Source of the DNA: Agrobacterium tumefaciens
Lineage (GTDB): Bacteria; Pseudomonadota; Alphaproteobacteria; Rhizobiales; Rhizobiaceae
Assembly: GCF_013337285.1 (NCBI RefSeq)
Contig: NZ_SUPW01000003.1
Location: forward strand, 62,001-126,000
Direction of reading: 5' to 3'
DNA: 64,000 nucleotides
Position numbers and translations under genes: made by a program. The notes below the pieces were generated by a model. That model was not told where the DNA came from. It saw nothing but the letters and a program-made list of their open reading frames with translations, and did no database searches. Shown here in pieces: positions 1 through 9,935 of the stretch. Numbering within the stretch: the stretch's first letter is position 1; each line of letters starts with the position of its first letter.

Positions 1-690
1 GGGTGAACCGGAATTGATGCGTATCTTCGGATCGGGGTGAAAACCGAACTCCGCCACCTGCACCGCACCCACAAGATTCGCAGCGGCGATGCCGGCGGTT
101 CCCTTGACGAAAATCGCATCGACCTCGCCACGCAACAGCGCGATGATCTCCTCGCCGAAGGATTGCCGACGCTTCAGGCCGAAAAGCGATGGCCCCTCCT
201 GCGAGGCCAGCACCGAATCCTTGATGACGATATCCGTCAGCTGGATATCCTCGACCTTCAGCCCTTCCAGCGAAAGCGCCGAGGTGATGCCCTTCAGCGC
301 CGTTGCCCGCATGAAATCGACGATGCCTTCCGGCCGGCGCGGCACGCCGAAACGGCGGCCGACGAGATCGGCAAGCAAGCGGATACCGGTTTCCGGCAGG
401 GTGATGATCGCCTGAAACTCATCCGTCCAGGTAATGCCGATAAGACGCGTATTACGCCCTTCGGAACGGGCGCGGATGGGCGGCACATTGCCGCCGTGGC
501 GGAAGGACCATTCCAGCGTGTGGTTGAAATGGCTTTGCCGCACGGAACGATCCGGCGAATCGATGATGGATTTCAGCGCGATGCCGACCTCCTCGAAGGT
601 CTGCCCGAGATAACCGAGCTGCGCCGCCAGCCCGACTGGCGTGGGCACCGGGCAGCGTGTGTACCAGATTTCAGAAAGTGTCGTGCTCAT
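1..690 (-). CDS. DszB-like desulfinase / NMT1-SsuA-fold protein (3' end beyond window)
   Basis: The visible part is 230 residues from the ATG at 690; the C-terminus lies outside the window. It has the two-lobed binding-protein fold family usually annotated as a nitrate/sulfonate ABC binding protein. However, it starts directly with MSTTLSEIWYTRCPVPTP and has no signal peptide, so it should be cytoplasmic. From memory, the N-terminus aligns with DszB (2'-hydroxybiphenyl-2-sulfinate desulfinase): CPVP with C13, SHF with H54, and R64 just before HGGNVPP, matching DszB C27, H60 and R70. A full-length paralogue lies at 18743-19810. It is followed 67 bp downstream of its start region by the binding-protein gene at 758-2365 on the same strand, so the two are probably co-transcribed. 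I infer a C-S cleaving enzyme, substrate unknown. Confidence 0.7.
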   Translation of the reverse strand, partial: MSTTLSEIWYTRCPVPTPVGLAAQLGYLGQTFEEVGIALKSIIDSPDRSVRQSHFNHTLEWSFRHGGNVPPIRARSEGRNTRLIGITWTDEFQAIITLPETGIRLLADLVGRRFGVPRRPEGIVDFMRATALKGITSALSLEGLKVEDIQLTDIVIKDSVLASQEGPSLFGLKRRQSFGEEIIALLRGEVDAIFVKGTAGIAAANLVGAVQVAEFGFHPDPKIRINSGSP

Positions 691-757
691 GGCTTTGGCC
701 TCGATGAAAGGGAAAAGTCCCGGCCCCCTGCAAAGCGGGCCGGGGCTGGCGAGACGA

Positions 758-2365
758 TCAGGATGCGGCGATATGCGCGAAGGCGAGGCTTCCCGCCACC
801 CCTTCGGCACCGATGGTGTGATCGGCGATGCGCTTGTTGTAGATGGTGATTTCAGGGGCGGCGACGATGTCGATGGCAGGCACATCCTCGACGAGGATCT
901 GCTGGATTTCCTTCCATTGCGCGACGCGCTTGTCGGGATCGATCTCGATGGCGGCGGCTTCGAGAAGCGCATCGACCTTGGGGTTGCTGTAGGCCGCACC
1001 ATTGGAGAATGGCACGCCCTTCTTGAAGTTCTTCGACCAATAAAGCCGCTGCACGCCGACGGTCGGGTCGAAGAGATTGCTCATGCCCTCATAGGCAAAA
1101 TCGAAATCGCGATCCGTGTAGATGCGCTTGGTATAGGTGGCGAAATCCTGGGTGCGCACCGTCACGTCAACACCGACCTTGGCCAGCGCCTGACGAATAT
1201 AGTCAGCACCGCGCGGATAGGCCTCGGTACTCGGCACATAATCGAGATTGAGCTTGAAACGGATGCCATCCGCACCGCGCTTGTATCCGGCCTCATCCAG
1301 CAGCGCTTCCGCCGTCTTCAGGTCGATCGGATATGTCTTCAGATCGTTGACATACCATTTCGCAAGCTTCGGATTGATCGGCCCTGTTATCGTCGCGCCA
1401 TAACCGAAATTGACCGTGTTGAAGATGATATTGCGGTCAATCACATGCGCGAAGGCGCGGCGCACCCGCACGTCCTTGAAGACGTCCTTTTCAAGGTTGA
1501 ATTCCACGCGGCTGATGGAGTTGGTATATTGATAACCGTTCGTCTCGAAGCCGAGGCTCGGCAGCTCCTTCAGGCGGTCGAGATCGCTATAGGCGACCGG
1601 CGTGCTGGGGGCGAGATCGATCTCTCCGGTTTCGATGGCAATCGCCCGGGCAGAAGCATCCGGAATGAAGCGAACAATCAGCTTGTCGAGATAGGGGCGC
1701 GGCGCATCCCAATAATCGGCATTGCGCTCAAAAACGATATGGCTGCCGCGCACCCACTCTTTGAACTTGAACGGGCCGGTGCCGATGGGGGCGAGATTGA
1801 CCGGGTTTTCGGTGACTTTCGTACCCTCGTAGAGATGTTTGGGCACGATGGGCGTTTCAGCTGCGGCAAGCGCCGTTATCAGGTAAGGTGCAGGCTTGGA
1901 AAGAACCAGAACCGCCGTCAACTCATCCGGCGTCTCGACGCTGGTGAGGTTCAGGAAGGTATTGCGGCCGCGCGGATGCACTTCCTTGATGGTGGAGATG
2001 GAAAACGCCACATCGGCGGATGTGAACGGCTTGCCGTCATGCCACGTCACACCGGGCCGCAGATTGAAGGTGTACCGCAGGCCATCTGAGCTCACATCCC
2101 AGGATTTGGCCAGAAGCGGCTTGGGATTGAGGTCGAAATCATAGGTCAGCAGCCCTTCGGTGACCTTGGGCGATATATAGACGGAATTATAGGCCGTGTG
2201 CGCAATGGTCGTCAGCACCGGCGGTTCCGACGCGATCAGCAGGGTGGCCGTGCCGCCGCTTGTCGGCTCCGCCGCGAAAAGCTTCAGCCCCGGCAATGAC
2301 ACGACGCCGAGCGCCACGGACGCCAGCAGAAACCCACGCCGCGTCGTCTGGTTGAAAACAGTCAT
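758..2365 (-). CDS. Peptide-type (SBP family 5) ABC substrate-binding protein, copy 1
   Basis: This 535-residue periplasmic binding protein belongs to the DppA/OppA family. The start at 2365 is chosen because AAGGAGAGGG lies just upstream and because the protein then begins with a twin-arginine-like leader (TTRRGFLLAS followed by a hydrophobic stretch and an AxA-like site). It shares two signatures with the binding proteins at 11341 and 13766: HPRGRxTF near residue 135 and FDPTxGVQRxYWS in the C-terminal lobe. These mark a subfamily that probably binds related ligands. It is divergent from the permease/ATPase operon at 2636 and likely feeds it. The family includes importers for peptides, opines, glutathione and sugars, so the ligand cannot be named from sequence; the neighbours suggest an organosulfur compound. 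Confidence 0.88.
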   Translation of the reverse strand: MTVFNQTTRRGFLLASVALGVVSLPGLKLFAAEPTSGGTATLLIASEPPVLTTIAHTAYNSVYISPKVTEGLLTYDFDLNPKPLLAKSWDVSSDGLRYTFNLRPGVTWHDGKPFTSADVAFSISTIKEVHPRGRNTFLNLTSVETPDELTAVLVLSKPAPYLITALAAAETPIVPKHLYEGTKVTENPVNLAPIGTGPFKFKEWVRGSHIVFERNADYWDAPRPYLDKLIVRFIPDASARAIAIETGEIDLAPSTPVAYSDLDRLKELPSLGFETNGYQYTNSISRVEFNLEKDVFKDVRVRRAFAHVIDRNIIFNTVNFGYGATITGPINPKLAKWYVNDLKTYPIDLKTAEALLDEAGYKRGADGIRFKLNLDYVPSTEAYPRGADYIRQALAKVGVDVTVRTQDFATYTKRIYTDRDFDFAYEGMSNLFDPTVGVQRLYWSKNFKKGVPFSNGAAYSNPKVDALLEAAAIEIDPDKRVAQWKEIQQILVEDVPAIDIVAAPEITIYNKRIADHTIGAEGVAGSLAFAHIAAS

Positions 2366-2635
2366 GCGATACCCTCTCCTTGATATTGCCGGCAAAAACC
2401 GGTGAAACTGAATGGCCACGTTTTGAAAGAAGTTTGTTTCATGACTAAGAGCGATATTGGCATGAAACACCAACAACGCTTTTAATTAGGAATTTTCTTT
2501 TTTATAACGTGTTATTTTCCGTTAATTTCAGAAAATAATTCTATTACTCTTTGACAAATTCCATAAAATTAGTCAACTAATACTCATGCCTTAGAGAGGC
2601 TGATTTATGTTTTGCAAGATTGTGGACTGGAGCCG

Positions 2636-3625
2636 ATGTCGAATTCGAAGAGGATTTTATCCCAGGCAAAGCGGGTAGCCATTCAGGCCATTCCGACGGT
2701 GCTGGGCATCGTCATCCTGAACTTCTTCCTGCTGCAACTGGCGCCGGGTGATGCGGCGGATGTGCTGGCGGCGGAAGCGGGTTCGGCAACCGTCGAGACC
2801 ATGGCCGAAATGCGCTCGCGCTTCGGACTGGACCTGCCGATCGTGCATCAGCTCATGAACTATCTCGGCAATCTGGCCCAGTTCAGCCTCGGATTTTCGC
2901 CGCGTTATGGCATGCCGGTCGCCGATCTCATCGGCCAGCGCCTGCCCGGCACGCTGGCCCTGATGGGAGCAGCACTTGCCATTGCGATTTTCGTCGGCGT
3001 GTTCCTGGGCTCGATCATGGCGCTTTTTTCCGGCAAGCTGCCGGACCGGATCATTTCCATCGGCTCGCTGATCTTTTATTCCGTGCCGGGTTTCTGGATC
3101 GGCCTGATGCTCATCCTCACCTTTTCGGTCAAGCTCGGCTGGCTGCCCTCAGGCGGTGACAGCACCATCGGCAGCAGCCTCACCGGTTTCGCCGCCTTTC
3201 TCGACAGGCTGCGCTATATCGTTCTGCCCGCCCTTTCGCTGGCGCTTTATTTTCTGGCGATCTATGCCCGCCTTACCCGTGCGGCGATGCTGGAGGTAAA
3301 ATCCCAGGACTATGTGCGCACGGCGCGCGCCAAGGGCGTTTCGCCGCTCCGGCTCACCACACGCCATATTCTGCGCAATGCGCTCATCCCCATCACGACA
3401 ATGGCCGGCATGCATATTGGCGGCCTGCTGGGCGGCGCGGTCGTGGTCGAGACCGTGTTCAGCTGGCCCGGCCTTGGCCGCCTCGCTTTCGAGGCCGTTA
3501 TGGCGCGTGATTTCAGTGTGCTGCTCGGCATCCTGCTTCTTTCTTCCCTCGTCGTCATCATCGTCAATGCAGCCGTGGACCTGTTGCAGGCATGGCTCGA
3601 TCCCCGCATCGGAGAAAGCCGATGA
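2636..3625 (+). CDS. ABC transporter permease, DppB/OppB type
   Basis: This inner-membrane permease has about six hydrophobic segments and the N-terminal region typical of DppB proteins, with LAPGDAAD after the first membrane helix. The cytoplasmic coupling loop is EVKSQDYVRTARAKG near residues 222-236, followed by LRNALIPI. I chose the ATG at 2636 because TGGAG precedes it; a TTG at 2612 would add eight residues. It opens a tightly packed operon: the stop overlaps the next ATG, and the order permease, permease, ATPase, ATPase is the standard dipeptide-importer layout. No binding protein is in the operon itself; three candidates lie divergently or nearby on the other strand. Confidence 0.9.
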   Translation: MSNSKRILSQAKRVAIQAIPTVLGIVILNFFLLQLAPGDAADVLAAEAGSATVETMAEMRSRFGLDLPIVHQLMNYLGNLAQFSLGFSPRYGMPVADLIGQRLPGTLALMGAALAIAIFVGVFLGSIMALFSGKLPDRIISIGSLIFYSVPGFWIGLMLILTFSVKLGWLPSGGDSTIGSSLTGFAAFLDRLRYIVLPALSLALYFLAIYARLTRAAMLEVKSQDYVRTARAKGVSPLRLTTRHILRNALIPITTMAGMHIGGLLGGAVVVETVFSWPGLGRLAFEAVMARDFSVLLGILLLSSLVVIIVNAAVDLLQAWLDPRIGESR

Positions 3626-4617
3626 ATTCCTCCCCCATCACTGCGGTTCTCGACACGGCCGAACTCGACGCTGAAGAGACCAATCCAAAACCGAAAAAGC
3701 CCGAGGAAAAGCTCTGGCCCTATATTCATGCGCCGGATGCGCTTTCCGCCCGCTCTGTCTCCGTGCCCCGGCGTGGCCTACGGCGGGAACTGAAAATCTT
3801 CCTGACCAACCCCAACGCCATCGTCGGGCTGCTGTTTCTCGCCACCGTCCTCATCGCCGCTCTCACAGCCCCGCTGATCTATCCCGGCGACCCGCTTGAA
3901 ATGGTCGCCCGTCCCTTCCTCTGGCCCGGCCAGAACCCGGCCTATCCGCTCGGCACCGATAGCATGGGCCGGGATGTTCTGGCTGGCATCGTGCACGGCG
4001 CACGTATCTCGCTGACTGTCGGTGTCGTGGCGACGCTGATCGGCCTGACCATCGGCATCTCGGTCGGCGCTTTTGCCGGTTATTTCGGCGGCATCATCGA
4101 TGATATCCTCGTCAAGCTGATCGAAATCTTCCAGACCTTGCCGAATTTCGTGCTGCTGGTCGTGCTCGTCGCCATCGCCCAGCCCTCGGTCACCACGGTC
4201 ACATCGGCCATCGGCATCATCACCTGGCCGCTCGTCGCCCGCCTCACCCGCGCCGAATTCCGCGCCATCCGCGAGAAGGACTATGTGCTGGCGGCTCGAA
4301 GCCTCGGTTATGGCCATGCGCGGATCGTCTTTCAGGAAATTCTGCCCAATGCGCTGCCGCCGATCATCGTCACCTCCTCCGTCATGGTGGCAGGCGCGAT
4401 CCTCATGGAAGCAGCACTGTCCTTCATGGGGTTGGGCGACCCCAACCGTGTTTCCTGGGGGTCGATGATCGGTTCGGGCCGCGATGTCATCCGCACCGCC
4501 TGGTATCTGACCGCCCTTCCCGGCCTTGCCATCGTCTTCACCGTCATTTCGCTGAACCTCATCAGCGATGGCCTCAACGATGCGCTCAACCCGCGTTTTT
4601 CGGAGGAACGCCGATGA
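3622..4617 (+). CDS. ABC transporter permease, DppC/OppC type
   Basis: The second membrane subunit has 331 residues and starts at 3622, where ATGA overlaps the upstream stop. A longer than usual hydrophilic N-terminus of about 60 residues, rich in Glu/Pro/Lys, precedes the first membrane helix (NPNAIVGLLFLATVLIAAL). The DppC hallmark PLGTDSMGRDVLAGIVHGAR follows, and the EAA-like coupling loop is REKDYVLAARSLGYG. It pairs with the preceding permease to form the channel. The long N-terminal extension is the only unusual point; it has no recognisable motif. Confidence 0.9.
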   Translation: MNSSPITAVLDTAELDAEETNPKPKKPEEKLWPYIHAPDALSARSVSVPRRGLRRELKIFLTNPNAIVGLLFLATVLIAALTAPLIYPGDPLEMVARPFLWPGQNPAYPLGTDSMGRDVLAGIVHGARISLTVGVVATLIGLTIGISVGAFAGYFGGIIDDILVKLIEIFQTLPNFVLLVVLVAIAQPSVTTVTSAIGIITWPLVARLTRAEFRAIREKDYVLAARSLGYGHARIVFQEILPNALPPIIVTSSVMVAGAILMEAALSFMGLGDPNRVSWGSMIGSGRDVIRTAWYLTALPGLAIVFTVISLNLISDGLNDALNPRFSEERR

Positions 4618-5589
4618 GCAAACTGATCGAAGTCCACGATCTCTCCGTCAGCTTCGGCGCGGCCCAGCCGGTCAAGGGCGTCAGCTTTGACGTACAATCC
4701 GGTGAAATGCTGGCCATCGTCGGCGAAAGCGGTTCGGGAAAATCGCTGACCGCACTCGGCCTTATCGGCCTGCTTCCCTCCCACGCCAAGATCGGCGGCC
4801 GGGTTCTGCTTGAAGGGCGCGATCTCCTGCCGCTGTCCGAACGGCAATGGCGCGGCATTCGCGGCCGGGATATCGGCATGATCTTTCAGGAACCGATGAC
4901 CTCGCTGAACCCCGTCCTGACCATTGGCGAACAGATCATCGAAGTGCTGCGCATCCATGAAAAAATCGACCGGCGTCAGGCCCGCAAACGCGCCATCGAG
5001 CTTTTGGACCTCGTCAATATTCCCGATGCCGGCCGCCGTGTGGATGACTATCCGCACCAGCTTTCCGGCGGCATGCGCCAGCGCGTCATGATCGCTATCG
5101 GCGTCGCCTGCAATCCGAAACTCCTGATCGCCGACGAAGCGACGACCGCGCTCGACGTGACGATACAGGCGCAGATCCTGCAACTGCTCGACAATCTGCG
5201 CCGCGATCTCAACATGGCCGTCATTCTCATCACCCACGATCTCGGCATCGTGGCGCAATGGGCGGACCGGGTGATGGTCATGTATGCTGGCCGCAAGGTG
5301 GAAGAGGGTCTGCCGGAACCGGTCTTCTCCAACCCGTACCACCCCTATACGCGCGGCCTGCTCGCCGCCTCCCCGCGCGCCGAAGACGGCCAGCATTATC
5401 GTGACGGGCCGCTCATCGAAATACCCGGATCCATCGTTTCCGCCACTGGGGAACGTGGCTGCGCCTTCCGGCCGCGCTGTCCGAGCGCCCGTGGTTTCTG
5501 CGGGCAATTCGTGCCGCCGCTGCGGCCGATTTCGGAAGGCCGCTACGCCGCCTGCCCCTTCGTATTCCCGACATCACAGGAGGTATCCG

Positions 5590-5612
<23 letters not shown>
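4614..5612 (+). CDS. ABC transporter ATP-binding protein, DppD/OppD type
   Basis: This 332-residue nucleotide-binding subunit has Walker A GESGSGKS at residues 37-44, Q-loop [10 protein letters not shown], signature LSGGMRQR, Walker [13 protein letters not shown] and the H-loop ITHDLG. The C-terminal oligopeptide-transporter extension carries the Cys-containing motif [15 protein letters not shown], which in this family can bind an iron-sulfur cluster. It overlaps the preceding gene by ATGA and the next one by 23 bp, so translational coupling is likely. It works with the DppF-type subunit at 5590 as the heterodimeric ATPase of the importer. Confidence 0.9.
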
Positions 5613-6525
<913 letters not shown>

Positions 6526-6544
6526 ACTTAAAGGAGCAACCATA

Positions 6545-7600
6545 ATGGTCGACTATCGCTATCTCGGACGCAGCGCGCTGAAAGTTTCACCGCTGAGCCT
6601 CGGCACCATGATGTTCGGAGGCCCGACACCGGATGACGTGGCCTTCCGCATCATCGACAAGGCGCGCGAACAGGGCATCAACTTCATCGATACCGCCGAC
6701 GTCTATCACGACGGTAAGTCGGAAGAAGTCGTCGGTCGCGGCATCAAGGCCACGCGCGATCATTGGGTTCTGGCGACGAAATTCGTCAATTCCCATACCA
6801 AGGGTCCCAATCTCGGCGGGCATTCGCGCAAATGGGTGATCGAGACCGTCGAGAATTCGCTGCGCCGTCTCAACACCGATTATATCGATATCCTCTATTT
6901 CCACCGCGCCGTCTTCGATGCGCCGCTGGAAGAGCCGTTGCGCGCCATTGCCGATCTCATCCGTGCCGGCAAGCTGCGTTATTTCGGCGTTTCGAACTTC
7001 CGTGGCTGGCGCATTGCCGAAATTGCGCATCTGGCCGACCAGCTCGGCATCGACCGACCGGTTGCCAGCCAGCCGCTCTACAACATCGTCAACCGCACGG
7101 CGGAAGCCGAGCAGCTGCCGGCGGCCAATCACTATGGCCTTGGCGTCGTATCCTACTCCCCGCTGGCGCGCGGTGTGCTGACCGGCAAATACCAGCCGGG
7201 CGAACAGCCGGGCGCCGACACGCGCGTCGGGCGTGGCGACAAGCGCGTTCTGGAAACAGAATGGCGTCCGGAATCTATTGAAATTGCCCAGAAGGTTGCG
7301 GCGCACGCCGCATCGAAGGGCGTTTCGGCAGCAGATTTCGCGCTCGCCTGGGTGCTGAACAACAAGTTCGTCACCGCCGCCATCACCGGCCCGCGCACTG
7401 AAGAGCACTGGAACGGCTATATCCGCGCCCTCGATGTGAAAATCGATGCCGAAGATGAAGCACTGGTCGACAGCCTTGTGACGACAGGCCATCCCTCGAC
7501 ACCCGGCTTCAACGATCCGAGCCATCCCGTCGAAGGCCGCGTGCCGCGTAATCTCGAGGCCGCACACCGCCCGGCGCTTAAGCCCCGCGCGGTCGCCTGA
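6545..7600 (+). CDS. Aldo/keto reductase
   Basis: This 351-residue TIM-barrel NADPH-dependent oxidoreductase has the AKR tetrad visible as D49 and Y54 (FIDTADVY), K79 (LATKF) and H120 (ILYFHR). Other family features are the N-terminal LGRSALKVSPLSLGT and the late SPLARGVLTGKYQPG. The start at 6545 follows AAAGGAGC; the upstream open frame shadows the ATPase. It sits between the importer genes and the DszC-like flavoprotein on the same strand, so it may reduce an aldehyde or ketone left after C-S cleavage. That role is inference; related enzymes act on many carbonyls. Confidence 0.88.
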   Translation: MVDYRYLGRSALKVSPLSLGTMMFGGPTPDDVAFRIIDKAREQGINFIDTADVYHDGKSEEVVGRGIKATRDHWVLATKFVNSHTKGPNLGGHSRKWVIETVENSLRRLNTDYIDILYFHRAVFDAPLEEPLRAIADLIRAGKLRYFGVSNFRGWRIAEIAHLADQLGIDRPVASQPLYNIVNRTAEAEQLPAANHYGLGVVSYSPLARGVLTGKYQPGEQPGADTRVGRGDKRVLETEWRPESIEIAQKVAAHAASKGVSAADFALAWVLNNKFVTAAITGPRTEEHWNGYIRALDVKIDAEDEALVDSLVTTGHPSTPGFNDPSHPVEGRVPRNLEAAHRPALKPRAVA

Positions 7601-7670
7601 TCGTCCAGACGAATATGCTTGCGGCGCAATTGTGTCGCAGGCCCTCACATCCGCTCACGGGAAAACCGCA

Positions 7671-8909
7671 ATGTCCAATCTGAAACCACAGACAACCACC
7701 ACCGACAATTCCGGCGTGCCGAGCCGTGACGAGATTCTGGCCCGGGCTAAGGACATTGCGGCTATCGCGGCCAGGGATGCCGCCCGCCGCGAGCGCCAGC
7801 GTGACCTGCCCTTCGACATCTTCGCCCTTGTTAAAGAGGCGAAGATCGGCACGCTGCGTGTCCCCGAAGCCAAGGGCGGACCGGGCGGCTCGATTGCCGA
7901 TTATATTGAAGTGCTGATGATCCTCGGGGAAGCCGACAGCAATATTCCGCACGCACTTCGCAGCCATTTCAACTTCACCGAAAATCTCGCGCTGGCACCC
8001 ATCGAGCTGGAGGACCGGCGGCATCTCGAACAGGTCCTCGCCGGCAAACTTTTCGCGGGCGCCAGCACCGAACAAGGCACCAAACGCCCCGGCGAAATCA
8101 CCACGCGGCTGAGTGCGGATGGCGACCGCTACCGGCTGAACGGCCGCAAATGGTATGCGACCGGCACCGCCTTTGCCGATTTCGGCACCTTCAGCGCCAT
8201 TGGCGATGACGAGCAGCCGATCGGCGTGCTCATTCCGCTTGATCGTGCCGGCATCACCATTCTCGATGACTGGGACAGCATGGGCCAGCGGATGACCGCA
8301 AGCGGCGGCGTGCTGCTTGAGAATGTCGAGGTGCTGCCGCATGAGCTGACGACCCGCAAGCTCGGCACCCAGATCGGCCGCCACAGCTCGGCCATGCGGC
8401 AACTGCATCTCGCCGCATCTGCCGCCGGCGCGGTTCAGGGGGCGCTCAACGACGGTGTGGAGTATGTTCTGCGCCAAGCGCGCACCACGCTTCACAGCGC
8501 TGCGGAAACCGCCAATCAAGACCCCTTCGTGCAGAAGACGCTCGGCGAAATCAGCGCCGGCGCTTTCGCCGTCAAGACACTCATCCGCGAAGCGGCCAGA
8601 ACGCTGGACCGAACGGCTGTCGCCTTTGCGAATGGTGATGAAGAGGCGATAGAAGCGGCCTTGCTGGAAGGTTCGCTCGCCACCGCCCGCACCCAGATCA
8701 TTGCCTCGCAGCTTTCTTTGACGGTCGCCACCAATCTCTACGAACTTGGCGGCGGCTCGGCGACATCGAGCGATCGGAATTTCGACCGCCACTGGCGCAA
8801 CATCCGCACCGTCTACAATCACAATCCGCTGGCCCATAAGGCGCGGGTGATCGGCGACTATTACCTCAACGGCACCACGACCCACCTCAGGGAAGGCCGG
8901 GTGTTCTGA
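7671..8909 (+). CDS. DszC/SfnB-like acyl-CoA-dehydrogenase-fold flavin monooxygenase
   Basis: This 412-residue protein has the acyl-CoA dehydrogenase fold but lacks the YEGTSE-type catalytic Glu region. Its C-terminus instead reads RNIRTVYNHNP with H384, the arrangement of the DszC/SfnB oxygenase branch, which uses reduced flavin and O2 to oxidise sulfur compounds. N-terminal features are KGGPGGSIADY and the flavin-domain ASTEQGTKRPG. I chose the ATG at 7671 over a GTG/TTG-type extension at 7632; the ribosome site is weak (GGGAA). It ends the importer operon and is followed 38 bp later by the LysR gene. A reduced-flavin supply must come from elsewhere, since no flavin reductase is seen here. 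Confidence 0.82.
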   Translation: MSNLKPQTTTTDNSGVPSRDEILARAKDIAAIAARDAARRERQRDLPFDIFALVKEAKIGTLRVPEAKGGPGGSIADYIEVLMILGEADSNIPHALRSHFNFTENLALAPIELEDRRHLEQVLAGKLFAGASTEQGTKRPGEITTRLSADGDRYRLNGRKWYATGTAFADFGTFSAIGDDEQPIGVLIPLDRAGITILDDWDSMGQRMTASGGVLLENVEVLPHELTTRKLGTQIGRHSSAMRQLHLAASAAGAVQGALNDGVEYVLRQARTTLHSAAETANQDPFVQKTLGEISAGAFAVKTLIREAARTLDRTAVAFANGDEEAIEAALLEGSLATARTQIIASQLSLTVATNLYELGGGSATSSDRNFDRHWRNIRTVYNHNPLAHKARVIGDYYLNGTTTHLREGRVF

Positions 8910-8947
8910 CCATGCGGAAGATGGCAGGCGGCACAGGAGGAGCAGTA

Positions 8948-9919
8948 ATGAGAACGGAGTTTATCGCTCCCGCCGGGAGCCGGGCGGCTTTTCGCCTGCC
9001 GACACTTTCCCGGCTGCCGCCGCTGACGGCGCTGCGCGCCTTCGTTGTTGCCGCCCGCCATGCCAGCTTTTCGCGGGCAGCGGAGGAACTGCATGTCTCG
9101 ACCGCCGCCATCGGCCAGCAGGTCCGAATTCTCGAAACCCATCTCGGTCAGCCGCTTTTCAGCCGCCAGCGCGGCGAATTGCTGCTGACCGATGCCGGCA
9201 GCGCGCTTTATCCCGGCCTTGCCGATGCTTTCGAGACGATGATCGGCAGTCTTTCCGACCTGATGGTTTCGAACGCCCGGCCGCAGCTGAAGATTCTGGC
9301 GGAAGGTTGTTTTGCCGCCCGCTGGCTGGCGCCACGGCTGGGCAACATCGCATCTGCGCTTGCTGATATGGACCTTTCGATCTTATCCCTTGAGGGCGAC
9401 ACCATCGACCTCACTCATTTCGACGCCGATTGCGCCATTATCGCCACCCATGCGCACATCCCCGGTTTCATTCACGAGCCGCTTTTCAGCGACACCGTCA
9501 GCGCCGTCTGTACGCCTGATTTCGCCAGCCGCCACCGGCTTTGCGGCGAGCCTGACCGGCTGCGCGATCTCTCCTTTGCGATGTTGCGCGGCAATGGCGC
9601 GGACGCCGCTTTCGAATGGGCAAACTGGCTTCGCGCCTGCCGCATTCCGTTCAGGCTTTCAGCCACCGGCCCCCGTTTTTCACGCCAGACCGCGCTGATC
9701 GAAGCGATCTTATCTGGCCACGGCATCGGCCTTGCGCGCCACTCCCTGATTTCGGAAGAGCTGAAAAGCGGCCGCGTGATTGCACCTTTCGGCGCACCGC
9801 AGCCGACGGCCAGCCGTTATCACCTGCTGACCAGCCCCGACAGGCGGCGGCTGCCGGAGGTCGCATCTCTACTCGCTTTGTTGCGCGAGGATATACTCTC
9901 CCTAGAGACCGCCGCCTGA
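8948..9919 (+). CDS. LysR-family transcriptional regulator (GcvA-like)
   Basis: The 323-residue protein has an N-terminal winged helix-turn-helix at about 26-85 (PLTALRAFVVAARHASFSRA, then STAAIGQQVRILE) and a LysR effector domain. The internal ATG at 8948 is preferred because AGGAGGAGC stands just before it; an upstream start at 8912 lacks this. It is the only regulator inside the organosulfur-type island and is read in the same direction as the importer operon, so it is the obvious candidate to control it. Its effector could be a sulfur metabolite, by analogy with CysB/Cbl, but sequence alone does not show that. Confidence 0.88.
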   Translation: MRTEFIAPAGSRAAFRLPTLSRLPPLTALRAFVVAARHASFSRAAEELHVSTAAIGQQVRILETHLGQPLFSRQRGELLLTDAGSALYPGLADAFETMIGSLSDLMVSNARPQLKILAEGCFAARWLAPRLGNIASALADMDLSILSLEGDTIDLTHFDADCAIIATHAHIPGFIHEPLFSDTVSAVCTPDFASRHRLCGEPDRLRDLSFAMLRGNGADAAFEWANWLRACRIPFRLSATGPRFSRQTALIEAILSGHGIGLARHSLISEELKSGRVIAPFGAPQPTASRYHLLTSPDRRRLPEVASLLALLREDILSLETAA

Positions 9920-9935
9920 ACACGCCCGTCCCACC

